Shown piece after piece: positions 48,501-58,310 of a stretch of 64,000 nucleotides of DNA. The notes beneath the pieces are model-generated. The model was not told where the DNA came from. It searched no databases and saw only the letters and a list, made by a program, of their open reading frames with translations. A program made the translations under genes and the position numbers. Within the stretch, counting starts at the first letter, position 1; each line of letters opens with the position of its first letter. This DNA comes from Mesostigma viride (lineage: Eukaryota; Streptophyta; Mesostigmatophyceae; Mesostigmatales; Mesostigmataceae): NCBI GenBank assembly GCA_009746045.1, contig RPFO01000276.1, positions 335,928-399,927 of the forward strand, written 5' to 3'.

Positions 48501-51250
48501 GCATGATAAAGAACGGCTGATAAGGAACGCCTGAAACGACAAAGAACGCCGGATAGAGAACGCATGATAAAGAACGGCTGATAAGGAACGCCTGAAACGA
48601 CAAAGAACGCCGGATAGAGAACGCATGATAAAGAACGGCTGATAAGGAACGCCTGAAACGACAAAGAACGCCGGATAGAGAACGCATGATAAAGAACGGC
48701 TGACAAGGAACGCCTGAAACGACAAAGAACGCCGGATAGAGAACGCATGATAAAGAACGGCTGATAAGGAACGCCTGAAACGACAAAGAACGCCGGATAG
48801 AGAACGCATGATAAAGAACGGCTGATAAGGAACGCCTGAAACGACAAAGAACGCCGGATAGAGAACGCATGATAAAGAACGGCTGATAAGGAACGCCTGA
48901 AACGACAAAGAACGCCGGATAGAGAACGCATCATAAAGAACGGCTGATAAGGAACGCCTGAAACGACAAAGAACGCCGGATAGAGAACGCATGATAAAGA
49001 ACGGCTGATAAGGAACGCCTGAAACGACAAAGAACGCCGGATAGAGAACGCATCATAAAGAACGGCTGATAAGGAACGCCTGAAACGACAAAGAACGCCG
49101 GATAGAGCACGCATGATAAAGAACGGCTGATAAGGAACGCCTGAAACGACAAAGAACGCCGGATAGAGCACGCATGATAAAGAACGGCTGATAAGGAACG
49201 CCTGAAACGACAAAGAACGCCGGATAGAGAACGCATGATAAAGAACGGCTGATAAGGAACGCCTGAAACGACAAAGAACGCCGGATAGAGAACGCATGAT
49301 AAAGAACGGCTGACAAGGAACGCCTGAAACGACAAAGAACGCCGGATAGAGAACGCATGATAAAGAACGGCTGATAAGGAACGCCTGAAACGACAAAGAA
49401 CGCCGGATAGAGAACGCATGATAAAGAACGGCTGATAAGGAACGCCTGAAACGACAAAGAACGCCGGATAGAGAACGCATGATAAAGAACGGCTGATAAG
49501 GAACGCCTGAAACGACAAAGAACGCCGGATAGAGAACGCATGAAAAAGAGCGCCAGGCAGATACTGGAGGCGGCGCGTGTCCTGCCAACCCCCTCACAAA
49601 GCCAAGGAAGAGGGCAGTTCTGTAGTCATAATCTGATGGGGCGACATGTTGACTTCCCATCTCATGTTGGGAGCTGAAGGCCCGTTGGTTTGCTGAAAGT
49701 GGCCCGTTGGCTTCCTTTCAAGTACAGGGAGAGCTGACATACAGGTGTTTTGCACCCAGCGCAACAAGCCTGGGCGTTGGTCAGCAAGCTGGGAGGGAGT
49801 GCTTATGTGAGCATAGGGGAACAGTTGCGTGTGCGGCATGTGGCGTGAGACGGGACAAGGGACTGGGTGTGCCTCCTGCATGGCACAGGGTGCAGCACGC
49901 ATGGGGGCGCGCCACGGGACGTACGGGCGCACTGCGCGGCCGTCTTGCCCACGCTCATGTTCAGGTCCTTGCGCACCACCAGCACCTGTGGGGCGGGATG
50001 GGGGGGGCAGGCAAGACCAGTGGCAGCGCCGCAGGCAAGCGCGCACATGTGGTCAGGCAGGGTGGCGCCGCAAGAGGCGGGATGGACGAGGGCAACCGGC
50101 CTCAAGGAGCCAAGAAGAGAGTGACCCGTGGAGCCAACTACGGATGGGATACGCGCGTGGGCCCTTACGCTGAGCATGCATGAGTAGCGTGACCGTTGGG
50201 GCCTACTAAGGATGGGAGACGTGCGTGGGGCCGTAACCTGAGCATGTATGAGTAGAGTGACCCATGGAGCCTACTACGGATGGGAGACGTGCGTGGGGCC
50301 GTAACCTGAGCATGTATGAGTAGAGTGACCCATGGAGCCTACTACGGATGGGAGACGTGCGTGGGGCCGTAACCTGAGCATGTATGAGTAGAGTGACCCA
50401 TGGAGCCTACGACGGACGGGAGACGTGCGTGGGGCCGTAACCTGAGCATGTATGAGTAGAGTGACCCATGGAGCCTACGACGGACGGATGGGAGACATGC
50501 GTGGCAAGGGTAATACGAGAAAAGTCCTTGACTCACAAAAAATATGGTCCCTGGCACCAACTAAGTCAGGGCCTAGGGAGGGGGCCCGCACACCACCGGT
50601 GGCTACCAACCAACACTAACGGCTGGCAATGCAAACCGGATGCGGTGGCAGTTGTCCGGGTGCTCTGGCGGCACTCCGCAGTCGCAAGGCCCGCATGAAC
50701 CAGGATGCACCAACGCGGGGAAGGAGGCCAGCGACCCATAACAAGCGATGCTACAGGGGGGGGGGGGGGAGTAGGTCGATAGCGGGTCTGTGGGAAGGGA
50801 CCACTGCAACGCCGGTTTACAAGAGGGCAACGTGTCCATCTCCGCACAAACATAAGTGCGCGCGTATGGGCGTGACAAAATACGGGGCATGCGGTGGTTG
50901 ACTCGTCGTGGGGGAAGTATGCCACGATGACACAGCATAGACCCTTTCCTTTCCCGCCATTGCTACCCCCCAAATGCACCTTGCATATCGCAAAGTGGTT
51001 GATGGTAGGCACATGGCCACAACCATCCCCACCCCACCCCACCCCACCCATCCCCACCCCCACCCACCATCTTCATGTCTGTGCCCTCTGCCGGCACGGG
51101 ACCGGACCATGTGCGCTCCTTCTTCTTCTTGGGGGCAGCCTCGGGAGCCGGCTGGCCACCCTGCAGCCACTTCATCAGCAGCGCGCCCACCGCCACGCCG
51201 GGTAGGAAGAAGGTGACGAGCGGCGGGTACGATGGGGGCGCCTGATTCGC
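39543..51250 (-). CDS. PTH2: Peptidyl-tRNA hydrolase 2 (PTH2), four exons, both ends incomplete
   Basis: PTH2 frees stalled peptidyl-tRNAs; the eukaryotic form is membrane-anchored, often mitochondrial. Exon a 51068-51250: hydrophobic anchor (PPLVTFFLPGVAVGALLMKW), then Lys-rich linker ending DMKM. Exon b 49925-49985: VLVVRKDLNMSVGKTAAQCA, matching the family's VVR.DL.M..GK.AAQC core. Exon c 46930-47044: HATLGLYNKLRE... then WESSGQAKIVLVCESKADL. Exon d 39543-39615: QRLARAAKEKALPIHITVDAGRTE, with the conserved DAGRT. Borders: donors GTGGGT, GTACGT, GTGAGT, GTGAGG, all with AG acceptors and consistent phases (0, 1, 2). The introns (1.1, 2.9 and 7.3 kb) are packed with minisatellites. The start exon upstream of 51250 is unresolved. 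The last exon, expected to carry an APGS.TV..GP motif, was not found; the gene may be truncated or that exon lies further left. Confidence 0.85.
39809..40110. repeat. 47-bp minisatellite in PTH2 intron
   Basis: Six to seven units (CCGCCCCATATCACGCAGGT and following), spaced exactly 47 bp from 39866 to 40101. The first interval is 55 bp because of an extra ACACGCAG. Confidence 0.93.
40111..40583. other. PTH2 intron, non-repetitive part
   Basis: Includes four near-repeats of GGCTCTGCCGTGTGCCAGCA (about 30-bp unit) at 40400-40515. No coding signal. Confidence 0.5.
40584..46562. repeat. 26-bp minisatellite, about 230 copies, in PTH2 intron
   Basis: Unit CCCCCCAAACCTGCTTCTTG + GTCCAC. Variants: CTCGG for TTGG, CCAGCTGCTT, TCCC for CCCC, GGTCCAT. 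The plus strand is strongly C-rich and G-poor. The unit lacks stops, so all frames stay open for 700-950 codons; three units give a 26-residue peptide period. Not a gene: it lies between PTH2 exons c and d. Confidence 0.96.
47209..49545. repeat. 61-bp minisatellite, about 38 copies, in PTH2 intron
   Basis: Unit GGATAGAGAACGCATGATAA + AGAACGGCTGATAAGGAACG + CCTGAAACGACAAAGAACGC + C. Period exactly 61. Only four variable sites are common (ATG/ATC, GAA/GCA, GAT/GAC), so the array is young and well homogenised. Lies between exons b and c. Confidence 0.96.
50120..50510. repeat. 68-bp minisatellite in PTH2 intron
   Basis: Five to six units (GGGAGACGTGCGTGGGGCCG and following) with starts at 50145, 50214, 50282, 50350, 50418 and 50490; the last has a 4-bp insertion. 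Between exons a and b. Confidence 0.93.
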
Positions 51251-52431
51251 CTGGGGGCAACGTCACGAGAAGACAAGCACAAGGCGGCAGCCGTAAAGGC
51301 AATGCTCCGCGCGAAGAGGTACTGTAAGCGCATCGGTATCTCGGTGGGATCGGGGGTGACAAGACAATGCATAGCGCCGATGTAAAGCTGTCGGTGGGCA
51401 CCGCTTCGGTTTGTGGCGCGGCCACACGGGTGGGCGGATGTACTTGCACGACCACCAGGGTTGGGAACGATAAGCGGAGCACCGTGAGCAAAAACAGACA
51501 GGAAGCGGAACATTTAGCTTGGAGTGATAACGAAAGTCATGTGCTGGTGAGAGTTAAGTTTGCATGGGAAATTCCGACAGGGGCGCTACGAGAGCTGCTG
51601 TGAAATCTACAAGCTAAAATGGCTGGTAAAGTTTTAAAAATGCGGTACCAGAAAAAGATGTTCCGAGTACAAACATCCTTTGGTGTAAATTATACGTAAC
51701 AGAATGTTTGTGCGGTCACGTTGTGGTTGTTGCCGAGATGTACCTTACGGACACCGCCATAAGGTCTGCTGAAAGGGGAAGAGTAAGGTTCAGTCGACAT
51801 CGCCTGGCAGACAGAATTGCGGCTGACAGATAGTACGCTCGCCTGTTTTTATTCGTGCGCGTAAGGTAGAGTACAATGCTAAAGGGCGGCAATCTTAGTC
51901 GCTAAGTTGACTCCGCCCCGCAGAAATCTAGCCCACAGCGATAAGCAAGATGCAGGATGATTTTTGCGGGCACTGGGCAGTGCGCGCCATGCCATCCTGT
52001 TGCCAAGTATTAATGCCCCCGCGAGGTTATGTTCTATGCGCCACGTGTCCTCCGACTGCACTTCCTGCCGAGGCAGAGCGGTGCCGACCGCCAGCACGTG
52101 ATAAATGTGCACCAACCCTGCTCCAACCTCGTTTGGCCAGGGTTTGGCCATGATTTGAGCAAAATAATAATGTAAGTAAACGCCGAACATTGCTCGTTTC
52201 GTGCCAAGCACCAAGGTTTTATGCAGTGATCTTGCAGGGCACATGCCAGATGTGCCACAAAAGTTATTGCGGCTCGGTTTTGCTAAGAAATAGTAAAAGC
52301 CAGGCTCTAGTCGGTGTAGGCTTTGCGGAGTAATAGCGCACGATACTCTTCCAAGGTTCCTCGCCTGGCATGCCCGATGAGGCAAGGTTGATGGTGTATT
52401 TATATTTCACGACAGATTTTTATTTTGAAGA
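51251..52431. promoter_or_regulatory. Divergent intergenic region PTH2/BUD13
   Basis: Separates minus-strand PTH2 from plus-strand BUD13; also likely holds the PTH2 first exon. AT-rich 51600-51850. No TATA or other element is placed with confidence. Confidence 0.45.
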
Positions 52432-55215
52432 ATGACGAGTAAGCTTGATTATCTCAAGAAGTATGCCAGCAGTGACCAAGACAAGCCCCAAAAGAAGAAG
52501 AAAGCGAAAACCGGTGCTAAGCCCGCAAGAGCCCAGGGTATCATCATCGTGGATAACGATGCTTTGTGGAAGCGAGGCGCAGTGGAGGAAGAGGAGGAGG
52601 AGACCGAGAAAGGTCAGTGAGTTGTTTATATTTGCTACGCAAGCGATGGTGACGGGGGGGCTATAGATGGGCCAATTGCCCGTGTTCAAATGTCCTGTTG
52701 GTTTTTAGTGACCAGGAGTATACGGTTTGGAGTGACTCCATCGTTATAACTCTCTTTCCTTGGCGCGCCGTGTGTTGTTGTCTGGTTACAGATGCCCCAG
52801 TTGTTATAGAGGACGAGGAAGAGAAACGGCGCCGGAGGATTGCATTGCGTCAAGCCAAGTACGGGGACACAGGTGGCTGGGTCACCGTCCAAGGAGGTAA
52901 GCGTGTGTGCGTGGCGGCTACGCTATGCCCGCTCCGCATGCTATGGGAAGCACCTCAAGCCACGCTGTTTGTTTGGATCTATTAATGACGGACTCCCTGC
53001 GATGATGCCCCTGTCATTGTGCATGCATCACGATGGCCTTGTGCAGGTGGAGACGTGAAACCAGGGTCGCTGTCGAGTGACGCCGCGAGGCTGCAGGGGC
53101 AAGCCGTCCCTGGGAAAATGATCCCAGCCAGGGAAAATGATTGGCAAAGGGATTCACGAGCTGGCCAGGGCGTGAGACATGGTTCGCCGGATCTTTCGCC
53201 CCCACGAAAAGGCAGGCATGCTTCGCCTGACCTGTCGCCCCCAAGGAAAGGCAGGCATGATTCGCCTGACCTGTCACCCCCAAGGAAAGGCAGGCATGCT
53301 TCGCCTGACCTGTCGCCCCCAAGGAAAGGCAGGCATGATTCGACTGATCTATCACCCCCAAGGAAAGGCAGGCATGATTCGCCTGACCTGTCACCCCCAA
53401 GGAAAGGCAGGCATGCTTCGCCTGACCTGTCGCCCCCAAGGAAAGGCAGGCATGATTCGCCTGACCTCTCACCCCCAAGGAAAGGCAGGCATGATTCGCC
53501 TGATCTATCACCTCCAAGGAAAGGCAGGCATGATTCGCCTGACCTGTCGCCCCCAAGGAAAGGCAGGCATGATTCACCTGACCTGTCGCCCCCAAGGAAA
53601 GGCAGGCATGCTTCGCCTGACCTGTCGCCCCCAAGGAAAGGCAGGCATGATTCACCTGATCTATCACCTCCAAGGAAAGGCAGGCATGATTCGCCTGACC
53701 TGTCGCCCCCGAGGAAGCGCATGCAAGCCTCCCCTGCTGCGCAGCTGCCACGTGAAACTGTTGCGGATGCAGGGGGAGCAGGCCCCGCCCGCCGCAAGAG
53801 TCGCTGGCAGGAGGACGACACAAGTGGGGGGAGCCAGAAGCCCCAGGGGCATCAGGGGCCTACCCCCCCCACCGCTCCCGTTCGCATGTCGGACGGCACG
53901 TTGGCGGGTCTAAGGACAGGGAAGGAGCTGGCGGAAGAGATCCAACGCACCAAGGAGGAAGAACGTTTGAGGTAAGCGCATGCAGGAGGGATAGCGGTGG
54001 AGGTGGGAAAGCAGCACGCGGCATACCTTGGTGTGCCAGGGTCAGCGGGATGTCGAGGCCCTGGGGTCCACCCGCAGGAAGCTTCTGGCCGTGTGTTTGG
54101 AGGGGGGCAATGGGAAAGATGGGTTGGACAGACGGGTGGGCACTCAGCTGGGATTAGCTTGGTTTTGCAAGTACTTCAAGCCGGTATTGCCCCGCGTCTC
54201 TCTGGCGCATGTCCCTGGCTAACCCGCTCCTTCTGTTGCTGCTGTCATGTCAATCATGTGGCTGCCAGGCATGGAGGCAGGTTGCTCCAGGGGCTTTTCC
54301 TGTAGGGGGGTTCTCCATGCATGGGGCGCATGGTATGCAGGGAGCTTGTTTTGGATGGGTGCACACACATGCTAAGTGAGCGTAGCTACCGGTATGGGTG
54401 GGGGCTATGCACGCTGGCATGTGGAGGAAAATGTGCAGGACAAGTGGTGGGCGTTCCATTTGCCCCCCATTAGGGTGCAGGGTGCGGGGGTATGGAGGTA
54501 AGGAACACGGGTCTCTTCATAATGCCTCATGAGCGCGGATGGGTGGCCGCTGAATAATGAGTGCTGACGGGTGGCCACTGCCTTGTGCCCTTGTCATGGC
54601 TGCGTGTGGCTTGCTTCTCGTCGCTGTGTGGCATGTGGCAGGTTCCAGCTCATGGACCCTGCGCTGACTGGGCGCGCGCACGCGACCGTGTACCGCGACA
54701 AGACGGGCAAACAGTTGCCGGGGCCGCCGGGCGTGCAGGCAGGAGCGGGGGACAAGCCTGCAGACAAGCCAATCGCGTGGGGCAAGGGCCTGGTGCAGAA
54801 GCGCGCGATTGAGGCGCTGGTGGAGGAGATGGAGGCGGAGAAGGCCAAACCGTTTGCGCGCACGCGGGACGATGCGGACCTGGACCGTATGCTGCGCAGC
54901 CGCACGCGGTTTGGTGACCCGATGGCGCACCTGATGGGCAACAAGGGGGGGGCCGGGGACGATTTCGGCCACCTGGTGGCACCTGCTCGCTCGGCGGATG
55001 AGCTGGAGGGTTTCTGCGTGCCGCAGGAGGTGCCCGCGCACAGCTGGGTGCGGCGCGGCGTGGCACCACCGGAGAACCGCTACGGCATCCGCCCCGGCCG
55101 CCACTGGGATGGGGTGGACCGCAGCAACGGGTTTGAGCGCAACTATTTCTTGACGATCAACCAGAAGAAGTCGCTGCAGGATGAGGCGTACCAGTGGTCA
55201 GTGGCTGACATGTGA
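52432..55215 (+). CDS. BUD13: BUD13 homologue, RES splicing complex
   Basis: Subunit of the pre-mRNA retention and splicing (RES) complex, which binds the activated spliceosome in the nucleus. Four exons, 594 aa: 52432-52612, 52792-52896, 53047-53971, 54642-55215. Donors are GTCAGT, GTAAGC and GTAAGC; acceptors are all CAG and the phases agree. The N-terminus MTSKLDYLKKYASS with a Lys-rich run is the family signature, followed by an acidic run and YGDTGGWVTVQGG. Residues of about 143-318 hold 13-residue repeats (SPDLSPPRKGRHD), the same type as in animal BUD13. The C-terminal core is complete: MDPALTGR.ATVYRDK, DLDRML, GDPM, then NRYGIRPGRHWDGVDRSNGFE and a final YQWSVADM. Length is near the animal protein. 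ATG at 52432 is the first in frame and gives the conserved N-terminus. Confidence 0.93.
53190..53715 (+). repeat. 39-nt coding repeat in BUD13
   Basis: About 13 near-identical 39-nt units encoding a 13-residue Ser-Pro/Arg repeat. Variation is mostly GCTTCG/GATTCG (Ala/Asp) and third positions. Nearly identical nucleotides show recent expansion within the exon. Confidence 0.93.
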
Positions 55216-55437
55216 GCTCGGCGTGTCCATGACATTATAAGGCGGTGTTGGCACTTGTTACCATTCATATTCTGTGTAGGCCGGGGTGGCTTGAACATGC
55301 AATATAATAATTGTCATAATTGTACACGCAGGACCCCTTTGGGCAGGTCCACGGAGCATGAAGCCTCACATGGATGAGAAAAACCTACACTATGATCTTA
55401 ACTGATTAAAATTATAATTGCCTCGATATAAAAAATA
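55216..55437. other. BUD13 3' flank
   Basis: AT-rich. No clear AATAAA close to the stop; AAAATAAATTAAATT at 55431-55445 is the nearest A/T-rich candidate but belongs to the retroelement tail. Confidence 0.4.
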
Positions 55438-55860
55438 AATTAAATTAAATTAAATTAAATTACAACACGTCTCCGTTGGGAGATCATGTAGCACATATTC
55501 CTTGCTGGATGGGTGGAGGTGGGCGAAGCTAGCCGCGTAATTAAACGAACGTAACTCTATAGCTAAGCTATCTGGTATAGAAAAAATCCTATAATTACAC
55601 TATTCAGCAAAGCGCCCCTTCCGCTTGGGGGCAGGGGGCTTGCCCACAGGGGCTGGCGTGTGAGCCTGAACAATCTTCTGCATGCCACCTCTTCTTGTTC
55701 TGCATAGCAGTCCAAAGAAGATAGAGGGAGTGAATGCGGTGTTCAAACTGAGCTTGGACCACTAGGTCGGCCAGCAACATCTGGATGTAGTCGAGTCAAG
55801 TAGCCTGGGGCATGTTGGCCTCCTTGATGTTGGCCTCGCGCCAGCAGCGTGCAGCATTAA
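55438..55860 (-). mobile_element. Degenerate LINE 3' fragment
   Basis: On the minus strand two offset frames carry YIQMLLADLVVQAQ and then AFTPSIFFGLLCRTRRGGMQ...KRKGRFAE and a stop at about 55609, as in a non-LTR retrotransposon C-terminus with a frameshift. The 3' end has the CTCCGTTGGGAG hairpin at 55471 and an (AATTT)n tail. Confidence 0.65.
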
Positions 55861-55945
55861 GTCATAATTAATTAATTAATTAATTAAACTCGTGCTCCCG
55901 TTGGGGAGTCACTGAGCATTAACCCCGATGGATGGATTAATTAAT
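55861..55945 (-). mobile_element. Very short LINE 3' end (about 50 bp)
   Basis: (TTAA)n tail, then AACTCGTGCTCCCGTTGGGG, AGTCACTGAGC, ATTAACCCCGATGG. Extreme 5' truncation, abutting the next copy. Confidence 0.7.
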
Positions 55946-56690
55946 TAATTAATTAGACTCGTGCTCCCGTTGGGGAGTCACGGAGCATTAACCCCGATGG
56001 ATGGATGGATGGGTGCACACATTCCTACCGGTCTAATCTATCTACATTGGCTACATACTACATCTATCTAACAACATTCTAACTACAACATCTATCTAGG
56101 CAGCCGCACGCTGCCCTAGGGGGAGCTATCTAGCGTGCCTCCCGCGGGATTGCACACGCGGGCGCTTCCCCACTGGGGGGGGCTCGTTGTCCTCTATGAC
56201 CTGGGCCCACTTGGCCTTGTCCATCATCTTCTTCCAAATCACGGAGAGGCCTAGGCCCCCCATGTCCTCTACTAGCTGTTCCTTGAAGGTGCGGGCCTTG
56301 CGGCGTCTAACATCACTGGGCCCAGCCCACGTCAGGAGGTGCCGGCCAGGCTGGGCTGGTCGCAGTCCTGCGGGGGGGCCACGTGAGGTGTCTACCTGGT
56401 TGGTGCGAGCTAGGTGCCCTACTAGCTGCAGGCGGCGTTGCTTAATTGTGCTGGTGATATAGGGCATGCCCTGGTACAGGTCCTCATTGCGGACATGAGC
56501 AGCATATCCTACTCTGAAAATGGAACGCAGCATGCTGGTGACCGCGCCGTCCAGCTTGCGGGCCAGGTCGGCGGTGAGGGTCCACGTCTCGGCGCCATAC
56601 GTGAGAACAGGAAGGACGAGGACCTTGAACAGGTCCTGTTTCTCGATCTTGCCCAGGGGCTTGCGCCACAGGGCCCGGTACTGGCGTATG
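55946..56690 (-). pseudogene. 5'-truncated LINE, reverse transcriptase C-terminus
   Basis: The minus frame ends at 56126 and is open from about 56690: [20 protein letters not shown], then [20 protein letters not shown], a segment typical of the C-terminal end of LINE reverse transcriptases, followed by [11 protein letters not shown] and a Trp/Lys-rich end. The 3' UTR of about 180 bp ends in the GCTCC..GGAGC-type hairpin and an (AATT)n tail. The 5' side is cut where the (ATGG)n tract begins. The catalytic domain is absent, so it is inactive. Confidence 0.85.
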
Positions 56691-57246
56691 GATGGATGGA
56701 TGGATGGATGGATGGATGGATGGATGGATGGATGGATGGATGGATGGATGGATGGATGGATGGATGGATGGATGGATGGATGGATGGATGGATGGATGGA
56801 TGGATGGATGGATGGATGGATGGATGGATGGATGGATGGATGGATGGATGGATGGATGGATGGATGGATGGATGGATGGATGGATGGATGGATGGATGGA
56901 TGGATGGATGGATGGATGGATGGATGGATGGATGGATGGATGGATGGATGGATGGATGGATGGATGGATGGATGGATGGATGGATGGATGGATGGATGGA
57001 TGGATGGATGGATGGATGGATGGATGGATGGATGGATGGATGGATGGATGGATGGATGGATGGATGGATGGATGGATGGATGGATGGATGGATGGATGGA
57101 TGGATGGATGGATGGATGGATGGATGGATGGATGGATGGATGGATGGATGGATGGATGGATGGATGGATGGATGGATGGATGGATGGATGGATGGATGGA
57201 TGGATGGATGGATGGATGGATGGATGGATGGATGGATGGATGGATG
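56691..57246 (+). repeat. (ATGG)n microsatellite, about 139 units
   Basis: Uninterrupted 556-bp tetranucleotide tract joining the 5' truncation point of one LINE copy to the tail of the next. The open frames of Trp-Met-Asp-Gly are meaningless. Confidence 0.97.
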
Positions 57247-57533
57247 AATTAATTAATTAATTAGACTCGTGCTCCCGTTGGGGAGTCACGGAGCATTAAC
57301 CCCGATGGATGGATGGATGGGTGCAAACAGTCCTACCGGTCTAATCTATCTACATCGGCTACATACTACATCTATCTAACAACATGCTAACTACAACATC
57401 TATCTAGGCAGCCGCACGCTGCCCTAGGGGGGCTATCTGGCGTGCCTCCCACGAGATTGCACACGCGGGCGCTTCCCCACTGGGGGGGGCTCGTTGTCCT
57501 CTATGACCTGGGCCCACTTGGCCTTGTGTTGAT
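57247..57533 (-). mobile_element. Second LINE 3' end, truncated
   Basis: Copy of 55946-56210: (AATT)n tail, hairpin, 3' UTR and the last 31 codons ([20 protein letters not shown]), ending at 57404. Confidence 0.85.
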
Positions 57534-57722
57534 GGATGGATGGATGGATGGATGGATGGATGGATGGATGGATGGATGGATGGATGGATGGATGGATGGA
57601 TGGATGGATGGATGGATGGATGGATGGATGGATGGATGGATGGATGGATGGATGGATGGATGGATGGATGGATGGATGGATGGATGGATGGATGGATGGA
57701 TGGATGGATGGATGGATGGATG
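57534..57722 (+). repeat. (ATGG)n microsatellite, about 47 units
   Basis: Again placed exactly at the 5' truncation of the preceding LINE copy. Confidence 0.97.
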
Positions 57723-57912
57723 GGTACACACAATCCTAGGTGCCGGTCTAAGCTATCAAGGAGATAACCTAAGCTATCTATAAAAACAGTCCTACTCTAC
57801 ATCTATGGTGCCCGCGACCCTAGGGGTCTGGTCTAGCATGCTTCCCACAAGTGCAAACGCGTGGCTTCCCCACTGCAGGGGGGTTGTTGTCCTCTATTAC
57901 CTGAGCCCACTT
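57723..57912 (-). mobile_element. Third, older LINE 3' end
   Basis: Diverged version of the same 3' UTR and C-terminal codons (CTAGGGGTCTGG..., GTTGTTGTCCTCTATTACCT). It lacks the (AATT)n tail. Confidence 0.6.
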
Positions 57913-58310
57913 TTTATAATTACATGGCCACACTGTCTACCACGATAAATTTTAGGGTACTCTGCTTGTCTTTCCTAAGCCTTTCTCCCCAATTGCCGCC
58001 GAAGCTCCTACGTAGTCGTTACATAAAACCGGACCAAGGATGAAAAAGGCTTGCATGCTAACCTAAACGACATCGAACCCCCAAACTAATGTATTAACAC
58101 AGTAAAGTAGCTCGATCCCGTGGTCAAGTATGTTTTTGAGATCGTCTGTTTCTAAGGCGGGCGAGTACATCCTCGCCCAACTCTGCAACCTCTCATGGAG
58201 TAGTACTACTGCTCCCCTTTGACTCCAGCAAAGGAAGTCTACAAGGCTAGAGTGCCTCGATTACAGGCCGTGCCTGTGGCTGCACCTGCCTATGCTTCAC
58301 TACCCTGCAA
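57913..58310. other. 3' flank of USP22
   Basis: No gene seen. No obvious poly(A) hexamer on the minus strand adjacent to the stop. Confidence 0.4.

Noticed and set aside
47145-49660. Minus-strand frames reading RRSLSFQAFLISRSLS
   Set aside because: 61-bp minisatellite without stops on that strand; intronic.
51879-52385. 168-codon minus-strand frame between PTH2 and BUD13
   Set aside because: No recognised similarity, overlaps the likely divergent promoter; probably chance.
56520-57783. WMDG and IHPS repeat proteins
   Set aside because: Pure (ATGG)n microsatellite.
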